Positions 26,306 through 39,064 are shown, numbered from the stretch's first letter. The stretch: 64,000 nucleotides of DNA from Winogradskyella vincentii (GCF_020166345.1 NZ_JAIUJS010000003.1:62001-126000); one strand, 5' to 3'. Program-made: numbers and translations. Notes: generated by a model from the sequence alone, not told the origin.

Positions 26306-27334
26306 TTATTTTTTCTTTATTCTCACTTCAAAGAGTTTGTCCCAATTTTTACCTGTTACAAAAATTGTATTTCTGTCTGGGTTAAAAGCAATTCCATTTA
26401 AGACATCTAGTTCAGAGTGTTGTTTGACCAATTTCCTTAATGGTTTAAAATCAATTACTCCTTCTACGGCACCATTTTCAGGGTTAATAATAACCACACC
26501 ATTTCGCTGATAGATATTAGCGTAAATCTTACCGTCAATCCACTCGAGTTCATTAAGGCTCGGAATTTTACCTTTTTCTGTATATACTTCAATATGGCCA
26601 TTTTCTGTTAGATTATCTTTATTTAAAAACCATATCTTTTCTGTACCATCAGATTTATACAATTGAGCACCATCATTGCATAAGCCCCAACCTTCAACAC
26701 TTTGACCATAATTAAATGTTCCCAATCTGTTAAAAGAATTGACATCGTAAATAAAACCTCTTTTACTTTGCCAGGTGAGTTGATATATGCTATCATTCAA
26801 AATGGTAAGTCCTTCACCAAAAAACGCGTCAGCAAGATTTGTATTCATTATAACCTCACCAGTTTCAAAGTTTAATTTTCTCAATTTAGACTTAGTTCGT
26901 TGGCCAGTACTTTCATAAAGCTCTCCTTTGTAAAATTCTAATCCTTGCGTATAAGATGTTATTTCGTGAGGATAAGTGTTGACAATTTCATATGTATAGA
27001 TATCAGGTCGTCTATTATTATTAATTTCTATTTGTTTGGTTAAAGTCTCAGAATTACCATCATAATTCACAATTGCTTCAATTGTGTTTTTTCCTAATGA
27101 TATAGATTTTAGAGTATGGTTAGGTTTAATATCTATATCATTCAACTTATATGAAACCGACTCTATATTTTTCTTTTTTGGATTGCTTATTGTCAAATTC
27201 AATTGGTCCCCTAAAGTAATAGATTTTGTATTTGTGTCTATGGAAAGTCCAGTTTGCTTTGACGCATTCGTTTCTCCGCAATTGACAAGTAATAGACCTA
27301 AACAAATGACTGTGATATATTTAAATAAACGCAT
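26306..27334 (-). CDS. Glutaminyl-peptide cyclotransferase (bacterial/plant type), lipoprotein
   Basis: The 342-residue product has a lipoprotein signal (LLLVNCGETNAS, Cys20), then an immunoglobulin-like stretch (about 30-105). From about 110 comes a five-bladed propeller of the plant-type glutamine cyclotransferase family: YPHEITSYTQGLEFYKGELYESTGQ, FGEGLTILNDSIYQLTWQSKRGFIYD, GWGLCNDGAQLYKSDGTEKIWFLN, NELEWIDGKIYANIYQ and VLNGIAFNPDRNTIFVTGKNWDKLFEV. The enzyme makes N-terminal pyroglutamate on exported proteins. This fits Bacteroidota, where signal peptidase often leaves an N-terminal glutamine. Confidence 0.9.
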   Translation of the reverse strand: MRLFKYITVICLGLLLVNCGETNASKQTGLSIDTNTKSITLGDQLNLTISNPKKKNIESVSYKLNDIDIKPNHTLKSISLGKNTIEAIVNYDGNSETLTKQIEINNNRRPDIYTYEIVNTYPHEITSYTQGLEFYKGELYESTGQRTKSKLRKLNFETGEVIMNTNLADAFFGEGLTILNDSIYQLTWQSKRGFIYDVNSFNRLGTFNYGQSVEGWGLCNDGAQLYKSDGTEKIWFLNKDNLTENGHIEVYTEKGKIPSLNELEWIDGKIYANIYQRNGVVIINPENGAVEGVIDFKPLRKLVKQHSELDVLNGIAFNPDRNTIFVTGKNWDKLFEVRIKKK

Positions 27335-27388
27335 TATTCTCTGTGATTTTTGGCCAAGTTATTAAATAAAAATTCAGTTTAAAAATCA

Positions 27389-27418
27389 TTGCCAAAGTAT
27401 TAAAAGGTTGTATCTTTG
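27389..27418 (+). promoter_or_regulatory. SRP RNA promoter (full TTG-N19-TAnnTTTG)
   Basis: TTG (27389-27391), a 19-base spacer and TATCTTTG (27411-27418) match the Bacteroidota primary-sigma consensus without a mismatch. The RNA begins about 5 bases later. Confidence 0.85.
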
Positions 27419-27422
27419 CCAC

Positions 27423-27526
27423 CGGGCAAGTCCTACACAACCAGCTCCTGCTTAATCCTCCAGGGCGGGAACGCAGCAAAGGTACGCGGTCGTAGCGGTG
27501 TGATGTAGGTAGCTTGCCCTTTTTTT
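27423..27526 (+). ncRNA. ffs: Signal recognition particle RNA (4.5S-type, small bacterial)
   Basis: A single hairpin RNA of about 97 bases. The ends GGGCAAG (27424-27430) and CTTGCCC (27513-27519) pair. The apical part contains the conserved SRP symmetric and asymmetric loops (CAGGGCGGGAACGCAGCAAAGG, here given in two parts: CAGGGCGGGAA at about 27461 and CGCAGCAAAGG after it). Seven T follow at 27520-27526 as terminator. It binds Ffh and targets membrane proteins. Promoter and terminator are both present. Confidence 0.95.
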
Positions 27527-27581
27527 GTGCAATAAAGTCTCCTATAAATTTGTATTTTCGAAGCATTATTATTTAACTCAT

Positions 27582-28385
27582 ATGTCTAAAGTAGTATTGA
27601 TAACTGGTGGGTCTTCTGGAATAGGAAAAGCTATTGGAGAATTTCTAATTAAAAAAGGATTTGATGTTTATGGCACAAGTAGAAATCCTTCAAATTATAA
27701 AGAAAGTAAATTCCCGTTAGTCGCATTAGATGTTACCCAATCTCAATCAATCATTAATTGTATTGACGAAGTTTTATCACGTACTTCAAAAATTGATGTT
27801 TTAATCAACAATGCTGGTGCAGGTATAACTGGTCCCATAGAAGAAATTCCGGAAGATGAAATAAAGCGAAATTTTGAAACAAATCTTTTTGGGCCAATTA
27901 ATGTTATAAAAGCTGTACTTCCGAGTATGCGCAAAAACAAATCAGGACTAATTATAAATATTACATCTATAGCAGGTTATATGGGTTTACCATATCGAGG
28001 TGTTTACAGTGCAAGTAAAGGTGCTCTAGAAATAATTACCGAGAGCTTTAGAATGGAGTTAAAGCCATTTAATATAGAAATGACAAATGTTGCTCCTGGA
28101 GATTTTGCTACAAATATTGCGGCAGGCAGATATCATGCTCCAGTAATTGATAATTCCCCTTATAAAGAACAGTATGAAGCGTCATTAAAAATGATGGATG
28201 AACATGTTGATGGAGGAAATGACCCAAATGAAATGGCTGAAGCGATTCTAAAAATAATTAATACACCAAAACCCAAGATTCATTATAAAGTTGGGGTTTT
28301 TATGCAAAAATTCTCAATTGTGTTGAAAAGAATTCTACCAGATAAGGTATATGAAAAGTTATTAATGAATCACTACAAGCTTTAG
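27582..28385 (+). CDS. SDR-family oxidoreductase
   Basis: The frame opens at 27525, but the ATG at 27582 (MSKVVLITGGSSGIGKAIGEF) places the cofactor loop at the normal position, and the earlier part lies directly behind the SRP RNA terminator, so 27582 is chosen (267 residues). TGGSSGIG binds NAD(P); NNAGAG follows; the active site is Ser in NITSIAGYMGLPYRGVYSASKGAL with Tyr and Lys (YSASK). Its closest look is to retinol or 17-beta-hydroxysteroid dehydrogenase-like SDRs with a longer C-terminal lid. The substrate is unknown. Confidence 0.88.
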   Translation: MSKVVLITGGSSGIGKAIGEFLIKKGFDVYGTSRNPSNYKESKFPLVALDVTQSQSIINCIDEVLSRTSKIDVLINNAGAGITGPIEEIPEDEIKRNFETNLFGPINVIKAVLPSMRKNKSGLIINITSIAGYMGLPYRGVYSASKGALEIITESFRMELKPFNIEMTNVAPGDFATNIAAGRYHAPVIDNSPYKEQYEASLKMMDEHVDGGNDPNEMAEAILKIINTPKPKIHYKVGVFMQKFSIVLKRILPDKVYEKLLMNHYKL

Positions 28386-28432
28386 TTAAGAATGGTATGC
28401 TGTTTGATAACAATATATTCAAATTAGCTATC

Positions 28433-28837
28433 ATGAAAATTCACAAAATTTTATTACTGCTTTTCATTCCAATTATATTTTTTAGTTGTGAAGAGGTATT
28501 TGATTGTATAATTCCTAGAGAACCGGAATTGGAAAATAAAACATTCCCTATAGGTACAACAGAATCCTATTATTATGTTGACCTTAAGGCAGAAATAAAC
28601 AACGAACCTCGAGACCAAGACTACGACTATTATTTTGATGTTAGCGGATTGCCATTAGGCATGGATTATTTTGTAAACTTCAGAACTATTAGTATTGAAG
28701 GAACGCCAGCAGAAGTTGGGACATTTGATGTTACTATATTTGTTGATGTTGACGGTCCGTTTAGGGATGATGGTGCAGACGATTTATTATGTAACTATTC
28801 GACTTCAAAAACCTATACTTTAATTATTGAAGAATAA
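28433..28837 (+). CDS. Small putative lipoprotein with immunoglobulin-like fold
   Basis: The start at 28433 gives a proper lipoprotein signal (MKIHKILLLLFIPIIFFSC, Cys19); an upstream ATG at 28397 would hide it. The mature part of about 115 residues is acidic and beta-rich: YYYVDLKAEINNEPRD, FDVSGLPLGMDYFVN, ISIEGTPAEVGTFDVTIFVDVDG, which has the pattern of a putative-Ig or cadherin-like domain (GLP-G...GTP...G-F-VT). Three further cysteines are present. No function can be assigned. It follows the SDR gene by 47 bases. Confidence 0.6.
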   Translation: MKIHKILLLLFIPIIFFSCEEVFDCIIPREPELENKTFPIGTTESYYYVDLKAEINNEPRDQDYDYYFDVSGLPLGMDYFVNFRTISIEGTPAEVGTFDVTIFVDVDGPFRDDGADDLLCNYSTSKTYTLIIEE

Positions 28838-28954
28838 CTATATATTGCTTTTAGTAAGTTGTTAATATATTTTAATTAATTATCCCATATTAAACTACCT
28901 ATTAGTTGTAAATTCGCGACAACTTTAAACCACAATAACTCAAATTAATTAAGC

Positions 28955-29608
28955 ATGAAATTTTTTATCGATACTGCGAATCTAGACCAAATTAAAGAGG
29001 CTCAAGATATGGGTATACTAGATGGTGTTACTACAAATCCATCGTTAATGGCAAAGGAAGGTATCACTGGTACAAATAATATTTTGAAGCACTATGTAGA
29101 TATTTGTAATATCGTAGACGGAGATGTTTCAGCTGAGGTAATATCAACAGATTTTGAAGGTATGGTAAGGGAAGGTGAGGCACTTGCTGAATTGCATGAT
29201 CAGATTGTAATTAAACTTCCTATGATAAAAGATGGGATAAAGGCATGTAAGTATTTTTCAGATAAAGGAATAAAAACAAATGTAACTTTAGTATTCTCAC
29301 CTGGTCAAGCTCTTTTAGCAGCCAAAGCGGGAGCAACATATGTGTCGCCATTTATTGGAAGATTAGATGATATTTCTACTGATGGTCTCAATTTAATAGC
29401 AGAAATCCGCCATATATATGATAATTATGCTTTTGATACAGAAATACTTGCTGCTTCTGTTAGACATACTATGCATGTTATTGATTGTGCTAAATTAGGC
29501 GCAGATGTTATGACCGGACCGTTAAGTTCTATCGTCGGGTTGCTAAAACACCCATTAACAGATATTGGCTTAGAGAAATTTTTAGCAGATTATAAAAAAG
29601 GAAACTAG
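28955..29608 (+). CDS. Transaldolase / fructose-6-phosphate aldolase-like protein
   Basis: The 217-residue TIM-barrel protein belongs to the short (TalC/FSA) class. [34 protein letters not shown] is the N-terminal signature, [13 protein letters not shown] carries the Schiff-base lysine, [32 protein letters not shown] and [24 protein letters not shown] complete it. Such enzymes work in the pentose-phosphate pathway as transaldolase or cleave fructose 6-phosphate; sequence alone does not decide between them, though most Bacteroidota copies are called transaldolase. A near-consensus TAAATTCG -7 element (28909-28916) lies upstream. Confidence 0.92.
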   Translation: MKFFIDTANLDQIKEAQDMGILDGVTTNPSLMAKEGITGTNNILKHYVDICNIVDGDVSAEVISTDFEGMVREGEALAELHDQIVIKLPMIKDGIKACKYFSDKGIKTNVTLVFSPGQALLAAKAGATYVSPFIGRLDDISTDGLNLIAEIRHIYDNYAFDTEILAASVRHTMHVIDCAKLGADVMTGPLSSIVGLLKHPLTDIGLEKFLADYKKGN

Positions 29609-29634
29609 AATTTCTTCTAAAAAACATTTACAAG

Positions 29635-29662
29635 ACACCTTATTTAATAAGGTGTTTTTTTT
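29635..29662. terminator. Bidirectional terminator
   Basis: ACACCTTAT (29635-29643) and ATAAGGTGT (29647-29655) form a stem followed by seven T. It serves the transaldolase gene, and its left arm covers the stop codon of the convergent gene at 29640. Confidence 0.8.
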
Positions 29663-31100
29663 GCAGTAATTCTTCTAACTTTTCTGAGAAGTCAGATTTG
29701 AAAATATTGACATTAGGATGAAGTATAATTCCATTTTCATCAACAATGATTGCTTTGTTCAAGTAGTTTACAGCCAATATTTTTTTTGCCTTATTGGAGT
29801 CTTTAAACTTGTATTCACTCGTTGTTGAAAAATCGTAATTACTAATTATTTTCTTCCAATACTTATCGTCGTTATCGTTTACATTAATAGAAACAAAATC
29901 TACATAATCAAACGCTTTTTTTAACGAGTTCACTTTGTAATGACTGTTTCTATATTGAGCTTTGGAGTTAGAAGACCAAAAATAGATTATTGTTGGTTTT
30001 GTAATAATAGAGTTTAATGAGTATTCTTTGTCATCAAAACTTACAATTTCTAGACTTGGTAATGGGTTTCCTTGTCGTAGTAATTTCAAAGATGCCACTA
30101 AATCTATCATATCGGATTTATCTTCCTCATTAGTGCTTCTACTTAAATAATAATCTAGCAATTCATTAGCTTCATCTTCAGTGTGATTATGACTAATATA
30201 ATTCCTCGCTTTATATTTTAGAAGGTTATTTTTTATTGTTTCGTCCTCAATTATACTGTCAATTAGGTCTAATTTAGACTTATTGTATTCCATTGAATGC
30301 CTATCAAATTTACTATGGAATTCATTGTGCTCGTAGAAAGAACTAATTGCTAAATTATCAATATGAGAAAACAAAAATCTGTTGTAAGAAAAGAATCTAC
30401 TTAAGTGATTAGCATTATAATCAATGTTGTTTCTGTGAGCATAAAAATTTTCTGGTAAATCCTTTACATGGATTAATTTGTTATTACCAAAATATGCAAA
30501 AGGGTAAATCTCCTTGTCAGCATAATTGTTGTAATTTATATTTGCTTCAAGAATAGATTGAAAAAAATCGGATTGATTATTCTGTGCCAGAAATTTTTGA
30601 AGCTGATTTAAATGACGCTGTCTACGCTCTTCAATAAAAGAGTGAAATGCCTCAGGTTCCATTTTAGAATATTCAACTAGCTTATCTGCTTCTCTTTCAT
30701 TAGAAAGGTAAGTTTTAATTAAATAATTATTCTTTTTAGCTCCCTTTCCTGTAAAAACTAATGACTCGTCAAAGTCATAAGTGTTTAACCTAAACATTAC
30801 ACTATCATTAGGTTCTAACAAAACAAGTTGATATTCTCCACCATGAGTAATTGAATATAAACCTGGGTTTAGATTCTTGAAGTTATGTTTGAATCTATTA
30901 TTGACATCCAATTTAAATGAATCTACAACTTTACCGTCCGTGTTGTAGAGAATAACATTTTTGTTCTTAGGATTTACAATCTCACCGCCTAAAAAGGCTA
31001 CATCACCTTCAGAAGCACTCTTAGATTTGCACCCGAATGTAATGGCTAATAGTCCTACAAAAAGACCTAAAGATCGTATTAAAATAAGTGTTTTAGTCAT
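29640..31100 (-). CDS. TlpA-like lipoprotein with a cysteine-less thioredoxin domain
   Basis: A 486-residue lipoprotein (LLAITFGCKSKSAS, Cys24). Residues about 33-130 form a beta-sandwich of the DUF4369 kind (GGEIVNPKNKNVILYNTDGKVV), the middle is helical, and about 350-480 is a thioredoxin fold as in TlpA/ResA. The active site, which should read W-C-x-x-C, is WSSNSKAQY: both cysteines are missing, and the cis-proline strand reads NYLNKAIIVD without proline. It therefore cannot do thiol exchange and may bind a partner instead. A TATTTTTG -7 element (31112-31119, minus strand) precedes it. Confidence 0.75.
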   Translation of the reverse strand: MTKTLILIRSLGLFVGLLAITFGCKSKSASEGDVAFLGGEIVNPKNKNVILYNTDGKVVDSFKLDVNNRFKHNFKNLNPGLYSITHGGEYQLVLLEPNDSVMFRLNTYDFDESLVFTGKGAKKNNYLIKTYLSNEREADKLVEYSKMEPEAFHSFIEERRQRHLNQLQKFLAQNNQSDFFQSILEANINYNNYADKEIYPFAYFGNNKLIHVKDLPENFYAHRNNIDYNANHLSRFFSYNRFLFSHIDNLAISSFYEHNEFHSKFDRHSMEYNKSKLDLIDSIIEDETIKNNLLKYKARNYISHNHTEDEANELLDYYLSRSTNEEDKSDMIDLVASLKLLRQGNPLPSLEIVSFDDKEYSLNSIITKPTIIYFWSSNSKAQYRNSHYKVNSLKKAFDYVDFVSINVNDNDDKYWKKIISNYDFSTTSEYKFKDSNKAKKILAVNYLNKAIIVDENGIILHPNVNIFKSDFSEKLEELLQKKHLIK

Positions 31101-31176
31101 TGTTAGTCAAGCAAAAATATGTGTTGAAACATTCATCTGTTGTTAATAGCTCGTTAAATCTTGTTATAGTGTGTGA

Positions 31177-32859
<1,683 letters not shown>

Positions 32860-32877
32860 AAAAAAGATTTTAAAAAA

Positions 32878-33120
32878 TTAAGCCGAAGCTTCCATTTCGG
32901 CCTTTACTTTCTCTACAATATAATTAGCTTTTTCTAATTCGTCATTGTGGACAAATACCTCTTGAAATCCTTGATTTAATGAAGCATACCCAGCTAAACG
33001 CTGAGATTCGCCTTCATCCTTAATGATAGGTATTATATCTTCCTTTTCTAGTGCGTCTTTGACTCTAGTTACTAAAATAAAATTACCGTAGTATATTTTG
33101 GTGTATTCTGATTCGCTCAT
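32878..33120 (-). CDS. DUF2007 family small protein
   Basis: An 80-residue cytoplasmic protein with the DUF2007 pattern: YTKIYYGNFILVTRVKDALEKEDIIPIIKDEGESQRLAGYAS and VFVHNDELEKANYIVEKVKAE, a ferredoxin-like beta-alpha-beta arrangement close to PII/ACT-type signalling domains. Members are called putative signal-transducing proteins without experimental assignment. It converges on the ABC-F gene with an 18-base gap and is followed in the same direction of reading by nothing else. The family call is good, the function unknown. Confidence 0.8.
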   Translation of the reverse strand: MSESEYTKIYYGNFILVTRVKDALEKEDIIPIIKDEGESQRLAGYASLNQGFQEVFVHNDELEKANYIVEKVKAEMEASA

Positions 33121-33184
33121 AATAATTGGAATTAATATTATACCTATAAGTTACGAAATTTTCCAGAATGTTACATGACAATTA

Positions 33185-33904
33185 TCAGGCATTAAAATAC
33201 TTGCTATTCCAAATAGCTGTATTAAAGTTCTTACCTGCAGCAAAACCATAGTAAATAACAACTGCTGCGATAGATTTAAAAATAAAAAAGAATATCATAC
33301 CGGCTTGAGCAGAGTTTGGTTTGTTGGAAAAAACACCTTCAGGGAATAAACCTGTTGCAATTAAACTTACAATTAAAGTTGCTATAATTAAATTCCCAAA
33401 ACTCTTATAAGGCCACATCAATATTTTTCTAAATGGGTTTAAATCATTTCCCCATTTATGGATAAGGTAGTAATAACCATTGCCAATAGGAGCAAATAAC
33501 AATGGGTCATCAGCATTTTCTAATTTAAAAAGTTTAGAAGGTGCAATTATTTTGAATCCATTTAATTTGGTATTATGCTGCTTCTCCAGTGATTTTATTT
33601 TCGAAATTGCTTCGTAAGGAAGCTCGCCTTTAAAATATTTAGAATCTAAAAACCGCAATCTGTAATTAATGCATATCTCTTTTATTTGATCTATATGATA
33701 AATGTTTTTTGTTTCCAAGAGATCAAATATGAAGTTATTTTTATCTGAAGAATTTGGAGACGAAAGTGTTTTTTCTATCTCAGTGTCTTTTCTGTTATCA
33801 TTCTCTAAAATATCAAAAACGGCATCAATAATTAAGGACTCATTATTTTGTTTGTACCTTAAGCGCTGTAATCGCTCTTCAATATTTGTCTTTTTCAATA
33901 ACAT
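33185..33904 (-). CDS. Hypothetical protein with two C-terminal membrane segments
   Basis: I recognise no family. The 239-residue product is helical and charged for about 160 residues (NIEERLQRLRYKQNNESLIIDAVFDILEND...), contains LFAPIGNGYYYLIHKWGNDLNPFRKILMWPYKSFGN near 140-175, and ends in two hydrophobic segments (LIIATLIVSLIATGLF about 171-186 and AGMIFFFIFKSIAAVVIYYGFAAG about 200-223). No signal peptide is present, so the N-terminal part should face the cytoplasm. It lies leftward between the DUF2007 gene and katG. Confidence 0.6.
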   Translation of the reverse strand: MLLKKTNIEERLQRLRYKQNNESLIIDAVFDILENDNRKDTEIEKTLSSPNSSDKNNFIFDLLETKNIYHIDQIKEICINYRLRFLDSKYFKGELPYEAISKIKSLEKQHNTKLNGFKIIAPSKLFKLENADDPLLFAPIGNGYYYLIHKWGNDLNPFRKILMWPYKSFGNLIIATLIVSLIATGLFPEGVFSNKPNSAQAGMIFFFIFKSIAAVVIYYGFAAGKNFNTAIWNSKYFNA

Positions 33905-34060
33905 AGCAATTTTTCTTTAAAAATAGTATGCGCAGCAATACGGCGCAAGACTTTAACAATTGTGTTTAATTTTATCTATGCAAAACTCAGTATTTATTCA
34001 TAAAAATTAAACAAAACAAATTGATTGCTATTGTTTAAAACAATTCTAAATAAAAGGACA

Positions 34061-34075
34061 ATAGATAATCTCTAT
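34061..34075 (+). promoter_or_regulatory. OxyR-like half-site upstream of katG
   Basis: ATAGATAATCTCTAT fits ATAG-N7-CTAT, the half-site spacing of OxyR boxes, and forms ATAGA-N5-TCTAT as a perfect inverted repeat. It lies 96-110 bases upstream of the katG ATG. A second half-site after 7 bases is weak. A possible -7 element TAACTTTA lies at 34128-34135. Confidence 0.4.
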
Positions 34076-34155
34076 CAGAAAATAAATAGATAGTATATAA
34101 TGGCTTTATTCTAGCACCATAATTTCGTAACTTTATTGTGATAAAAAAGAATTAA

Positions 34156-36384
<2,229 letters not shown>

Positions 36385-36405
36385 AACTTTGATTAATAGT
36401 AAATG

Positions 36406-36446
36406 AAAAAAAGGGGTGCACTGCTTAAGTAGGCATTCCTTTTTTT
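36406..36446 (+). terminator. Terminator between katG and the ankyrin gene
   Basis: AAAAAAAGG (36406-36414) pairs with CCTTTTTTT (36438-36446), with an inner TGC/GCA helix. It lies 22 bases after the katG stop and 17 before the ankyrin ATG, so the second gene may depend on read-through. Confidence 0.7.
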
Positions 36447-36462
36447 ATTTAAAAGTTAAAAA

Positions 36463-36936
36463 ATGAATATAACGGAACTATTTTTCAGAACAATTCAGTC
36501 TGGAAATCTTGAGAATATTGAAGCACAGGCAATGAATAATCCAGATGTTGTCAACTCAACAGATGCAAGAGGATTTACACCACTAATATTTGCAACCTAT
36601 TTTAATCAAATTGAAATTGCTAAAGCACTTTTAAAACATGGTGCAAATATTAATGCTCAGGATGCATCGGGAAATACCGCCTTGATTGGCGTTAGTTTTA
36701 AAGGTAATGTTGAATTAGTTGAACTTTTAATAGAAAAAGGTGCAAATGTTGATGCAATTAATAATAATGGTTCAACAGCACTAATCTTTGCGGTTCAGTA
36801 TGGTCACCAATCAATAGTGAAAGCATTGTTAACTGCAAAAGCCAATAAGGATGTTAAAGACAACGAAGGCAAGACAGCTATAGACTATGCGATTGATAAA
36901 GGTATAACGGATATTATTGATATCCTTAAACAATAA
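36463..36936 (+). CDS. Ankyrin-repeat protein associated with katG
   Basis: A 157-residue protein of four to five ankyrin repeats, each with the G-TPL/TAL...A...G...LL..GA(N/D)-N motif: DARGFTPLIFATYFNQIEIAKALLKHGANINAQ, then DASGNTALIGVSFKGNVELVELLIEKGANVDAI, NNNGSTALIFAVQYGHQSIVKALLTAKANKDVK and a last NEGKTAIDYAIDKG. There is no signal peptide. Ankyrin proteins next to catalase genes are known in other bacteria (AnkB beside katB in Pseudomonas, where it is needed for full catalase activity), so a helper role for KatG is plausible. It converges on nhaC with a 1-base gap. Confidence 0.88.
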   Translation: MNITELFFRTIQSGNLENIEAQAMNNPDVVNSTDARGFTPLIFATYFNQIEIAKALLKHGANINAQDASGNTALIGVSFKGNVELVELLIEKGANVDAINNNGSTALIFAVQYGHQSIVKALLTAKANKDVKDNEGKTAIDYAIDKGITDIIDILKQ

Positions 36937-36937
36937 A

Positions 36938-38428
36938 TTATTTATCTGAAAGTTGCTTAATCTTTATTCTAAATGCCGCAAAAAGTAAGGTCATAAATGG
37001 ACTTATTATGCTAAAAAAAGCGTAAGGTATATAAGCGGTAGCGCCAGCATAACCAAATAAAACTTTAGAATGGTATGCCCCACAAGTATTCCATGGGATT
37101 AATACTGATGTAACTGTACCAGAGTCCTCAAGGGTTCTACTTAAATTTTCTGGTGCTAGTCCACGGTCTTCATATGCCTTTTTGAACATTTTTCCTGGTA
37201 CCACAAGAGCTAAATATTGATCTGAAGCCGATAGGTTTAAGGCCAAACAACTAGCTACAGTACTTGCAAACAATCCAAAAATTGATGTTGCCATTTTCAA
37301 TAATGCATCTGTAATTCTAGATAACGCACCAATCGCATCCATAACGCCACCAAAAACCATTGCACACACTATGAGCCAAATAGTTCCAAGCATACCTTTC
37401 ATTCCACCAGCTGTAAATAAATCATTTAATTCAGCACTTGATGTGGTTACTGCTGTATCAACGGTTAGGGCATTCATAACTCCTTTGTAAGCTGATTGGA
37501 AGCTTAAGGATTCAGCACCTGCTATAGATACAATTATCTCTGGTTGTGCAATAATTGCAGTTATACCACCCAAAAGTGCTCCAATTAGCAATGCAATAAG
37601 TGGAGGAGTCTTTTTGACAATCATGAATATGACGATCACTGGTACAATAAACAACCATGGACTTATATTAAATGCACCATCAATTGCTGTTAGCTTATCA
37701 GCAATTTGTGGTGTGCCTGAAGTATCTAAGTTTAAGCCAATAATAACGAATATGATTAAAGTAATTACGATTGTAGGGATCGTTGTGTATGCCATGTATT
37801 TTATATGACTAAATAATTCGCCACCAGCCATTGCAGGAGCTAAATTAGTAGTGTCGCTTAAAGGTGACATTTTATCACCAAAATAAGCCCCAGATAATAC
37901 TGCACCTGCTGTCATTCCCATAGATATACCTAATGTTTCTCCAATACCCACTAAAGCAATACCTACAGTTGCAGATGTTGTCCAGCTACTACCAGTTGCT
38001 ATTGATATAATAGCACAAATAACAACACATGCCGCTAAAAATATTGTGGGATTCAGTATTTGCAGACCATAATAAATCATTGTAGGTATAATGCCACTTA
38101 CTAGCCAAGTGCCCGCTAATGCGCCCACCATTAGTAAAATTAAAAGTGCACCAGTTGTAGATTTCACGTTTTCCGCAACCTCTTCTAGCATACGTTTATA
38201 CTTTACTTTATTTAAAAAACCCACAATTGCTGCTACTGCAGCACCCATTAAAAGAATAAACTGATTACTTCCGCTAAGAGCATCATCACCATAAACATAT
38301 ATATTATAGGCCAACATACCAATCAAGGCAATTACAGGTACTAATGCTTCCCATATGCTTAATTCGGTATTTTGAATCACCTTCTGATCCTTAATCTTTA
38401 ATTCGGAAATGTTTTTATCGTCTTGCAT
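36938..38428 (-). CDS. nhaC: Na+/H+ antiporter NhaC family
   Basis: A 496-residue inner-membrane protein with about eleven hydrophobic segments, starting with LVPVIALIGMLAYNIYVYG. Family marks are ATGSSWTTSATVGIALVGIGETLG, GAVLSGAYFGDKMSPLSDTTNLAPAMAG, and SDQYLALVVPGKMFKKAYEDRGLAPENLSRTLEDSGTVTSVLIPWNTCGAYHS. NhaC exchangers expel sodium against protons, suited to a marine habitat. It has no operon partner. Identification to the family is firm; transport specificity among NhaC members (some move other ions or malate/lactate) is not decided. Confidence 0.92.
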   Translation of the reverse strand: MQDDKNISELKIKDQKVIQNTELSIWEALVPVIALIGMLAYNIYVYGDDALSGSNQFILLMGAAVAAIVGFLNKVKYKRMLEEVAENVKSTTGALLILLMVGALAGTWLVSGIIPTMIYYGLQILNPTIFLAACVVICAIISIATGSSWTTSATVGIALVGIGETLGISMGMTAGAVLSGAYFGDKMSPLSDTTNLAPAMAGGELFSHIKYMAYTTIPTIVITLIIFVIIGLNLDTSGTPQIADKLTAIDGAFNISPWLFIVPVIVIFMIVKKTPPLIALLIGALLGGITAIIAQPEIIVSIAGAESLSFQSAYKGVMNALTVDTAVTTSSAELNDLFTAGGMKGMLGTIWLIVCAMVFGGVMDAIGALSRITDALLKMATSIFGLFASTVASCLALNLSASDQYLALVVPGKMFKKAYEDRGLAPENLSRTLEDSGTVTSVLIPWNTCGAYHSKVLFGYAGATAYIPYAFFSIISPFMTLLFAAFRIKIKQLSDK

Positions 38429-38516
38429 TTATTATTTCTTTATCAGCGTAATGTTACGATAATCTTAATTTTATAGCAAATAATCGATATTTAATTTAGA
38501 AAATCTAAAAATTTTA

Positions 38517-38532
38517 TGCATTTCATCGAAAA
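38517..38532 (+). promoter_or_regulatory. Second copy of the TGCATTTCATCGAAAA motif
   Basis: The 16-mer is identical to 11067-11082, and AAAAATTT precedes both copies by 1-2 bases. It lies 56-71 bases upstream of the ATG at 38588, a fitting distance for an activator site. The binding protein is unknown. Confidence 0.4.
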
Positions 38533-38587
38533 ATTGTTACAACAGGTAACTCACTATGTGTCTGAAAAGTAATTAAACCCCTGAACT

Positions 38588-38983
38588 ATGGAACTTTTAA
38601 ATTATTTTTTAGTATTTCTTGGAATACAGATAATACTAGTTGCCTACTTTTTATTTACTAGACAACGCATAAAATCAGAATTTAAAGTAGATAATAAATC
38701 TAACAGATCATTTTCTTTGAATAGTGCTAGAAATAGAAAAATGTGTAACAAACCTAATTCATACTGTTCTACAATGAATATGAAAGAAGAACTAAAAAGA
38801 AATAGAAGACAACTTAGAAGACATATTATGACCTTGAATTATTTGACTAAGCTCGAATCTAGTAAAACAGACTTAAAGAATATTACACCAGTTGTAGATA
38901 TGGCCAACATTAAACAAAAGCTGAACAGAGAAGTAATAAGAAATGCAAAACTTGTAAAACATTACGAATCTATGGTTGCTTGA
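38588..38983 (+). CDS. Hypothetical small membrane-anchored protein
   Basis: No family recognised. The 131-residue product has one N-terminal membrane segment (LLNYFLVFLGIQIILVAYFLF, about 3-23), then a very basic region (RQRIKSEFKVDNKSNRSF) and a charged helix (MKEELKRNRRQLRRHIMTLNYLTKLE). Two cysteines near 58 and 64 (MCNKPNSYC) could chelate or crosslink. The basic part just after the membrane segment suggests that the rest is cytoplasmic. It stands alone between nhaC and the PLP lyase, with the repeated TGCATTTCATCGAAAA motif upstream and a strong terminator downstream. Confidence 0.6.
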   Translation: MELLNYFLVFLGIQIILVAYFLFTRQRIKSEFKVDNKSNRSFSLNSARNRKMCNKPNSYCSTMNMKEELKRNRRQLRRHIMTLNYLTKLESSKTDLKNITPVVDMANIKQKLNREVIRNAKLVKHYESMVA

Positions 38984-39026
38984 TAGACAAACCTACTACA
39001 CTAGGATTATTAATAGCCCTTAAACC

Positions 39027-39060
39027 AAAAGAGCAAATTATTAGATTAATTTGCTCTTTT
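39027..39060. terminator. Bidirectional terminator
   Basis: AAAAGAGCAAATTA (39027-39040) and TAATTTGCTCTTTT (39047-39060) form a perfect 14-bp stem with a 6-base loop, between convergent genes ending at 38983 and 39065. Confidence 0.9.
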
Positions 39061-39064
39061 TTAT

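Noticed and set aside
27321..27566. 81-residue minus-strand ORF
   Set aside because: It lies across the SRP RNA gene and its promoter; the RNA explains the sequence.
27525..27581. Longer N-terminus for the SDR gene
   Set aside because: The extra residues precede the cofactor motif by too much and begin in the SRP RNA terminator region; the ATG at 27582 fits the family.
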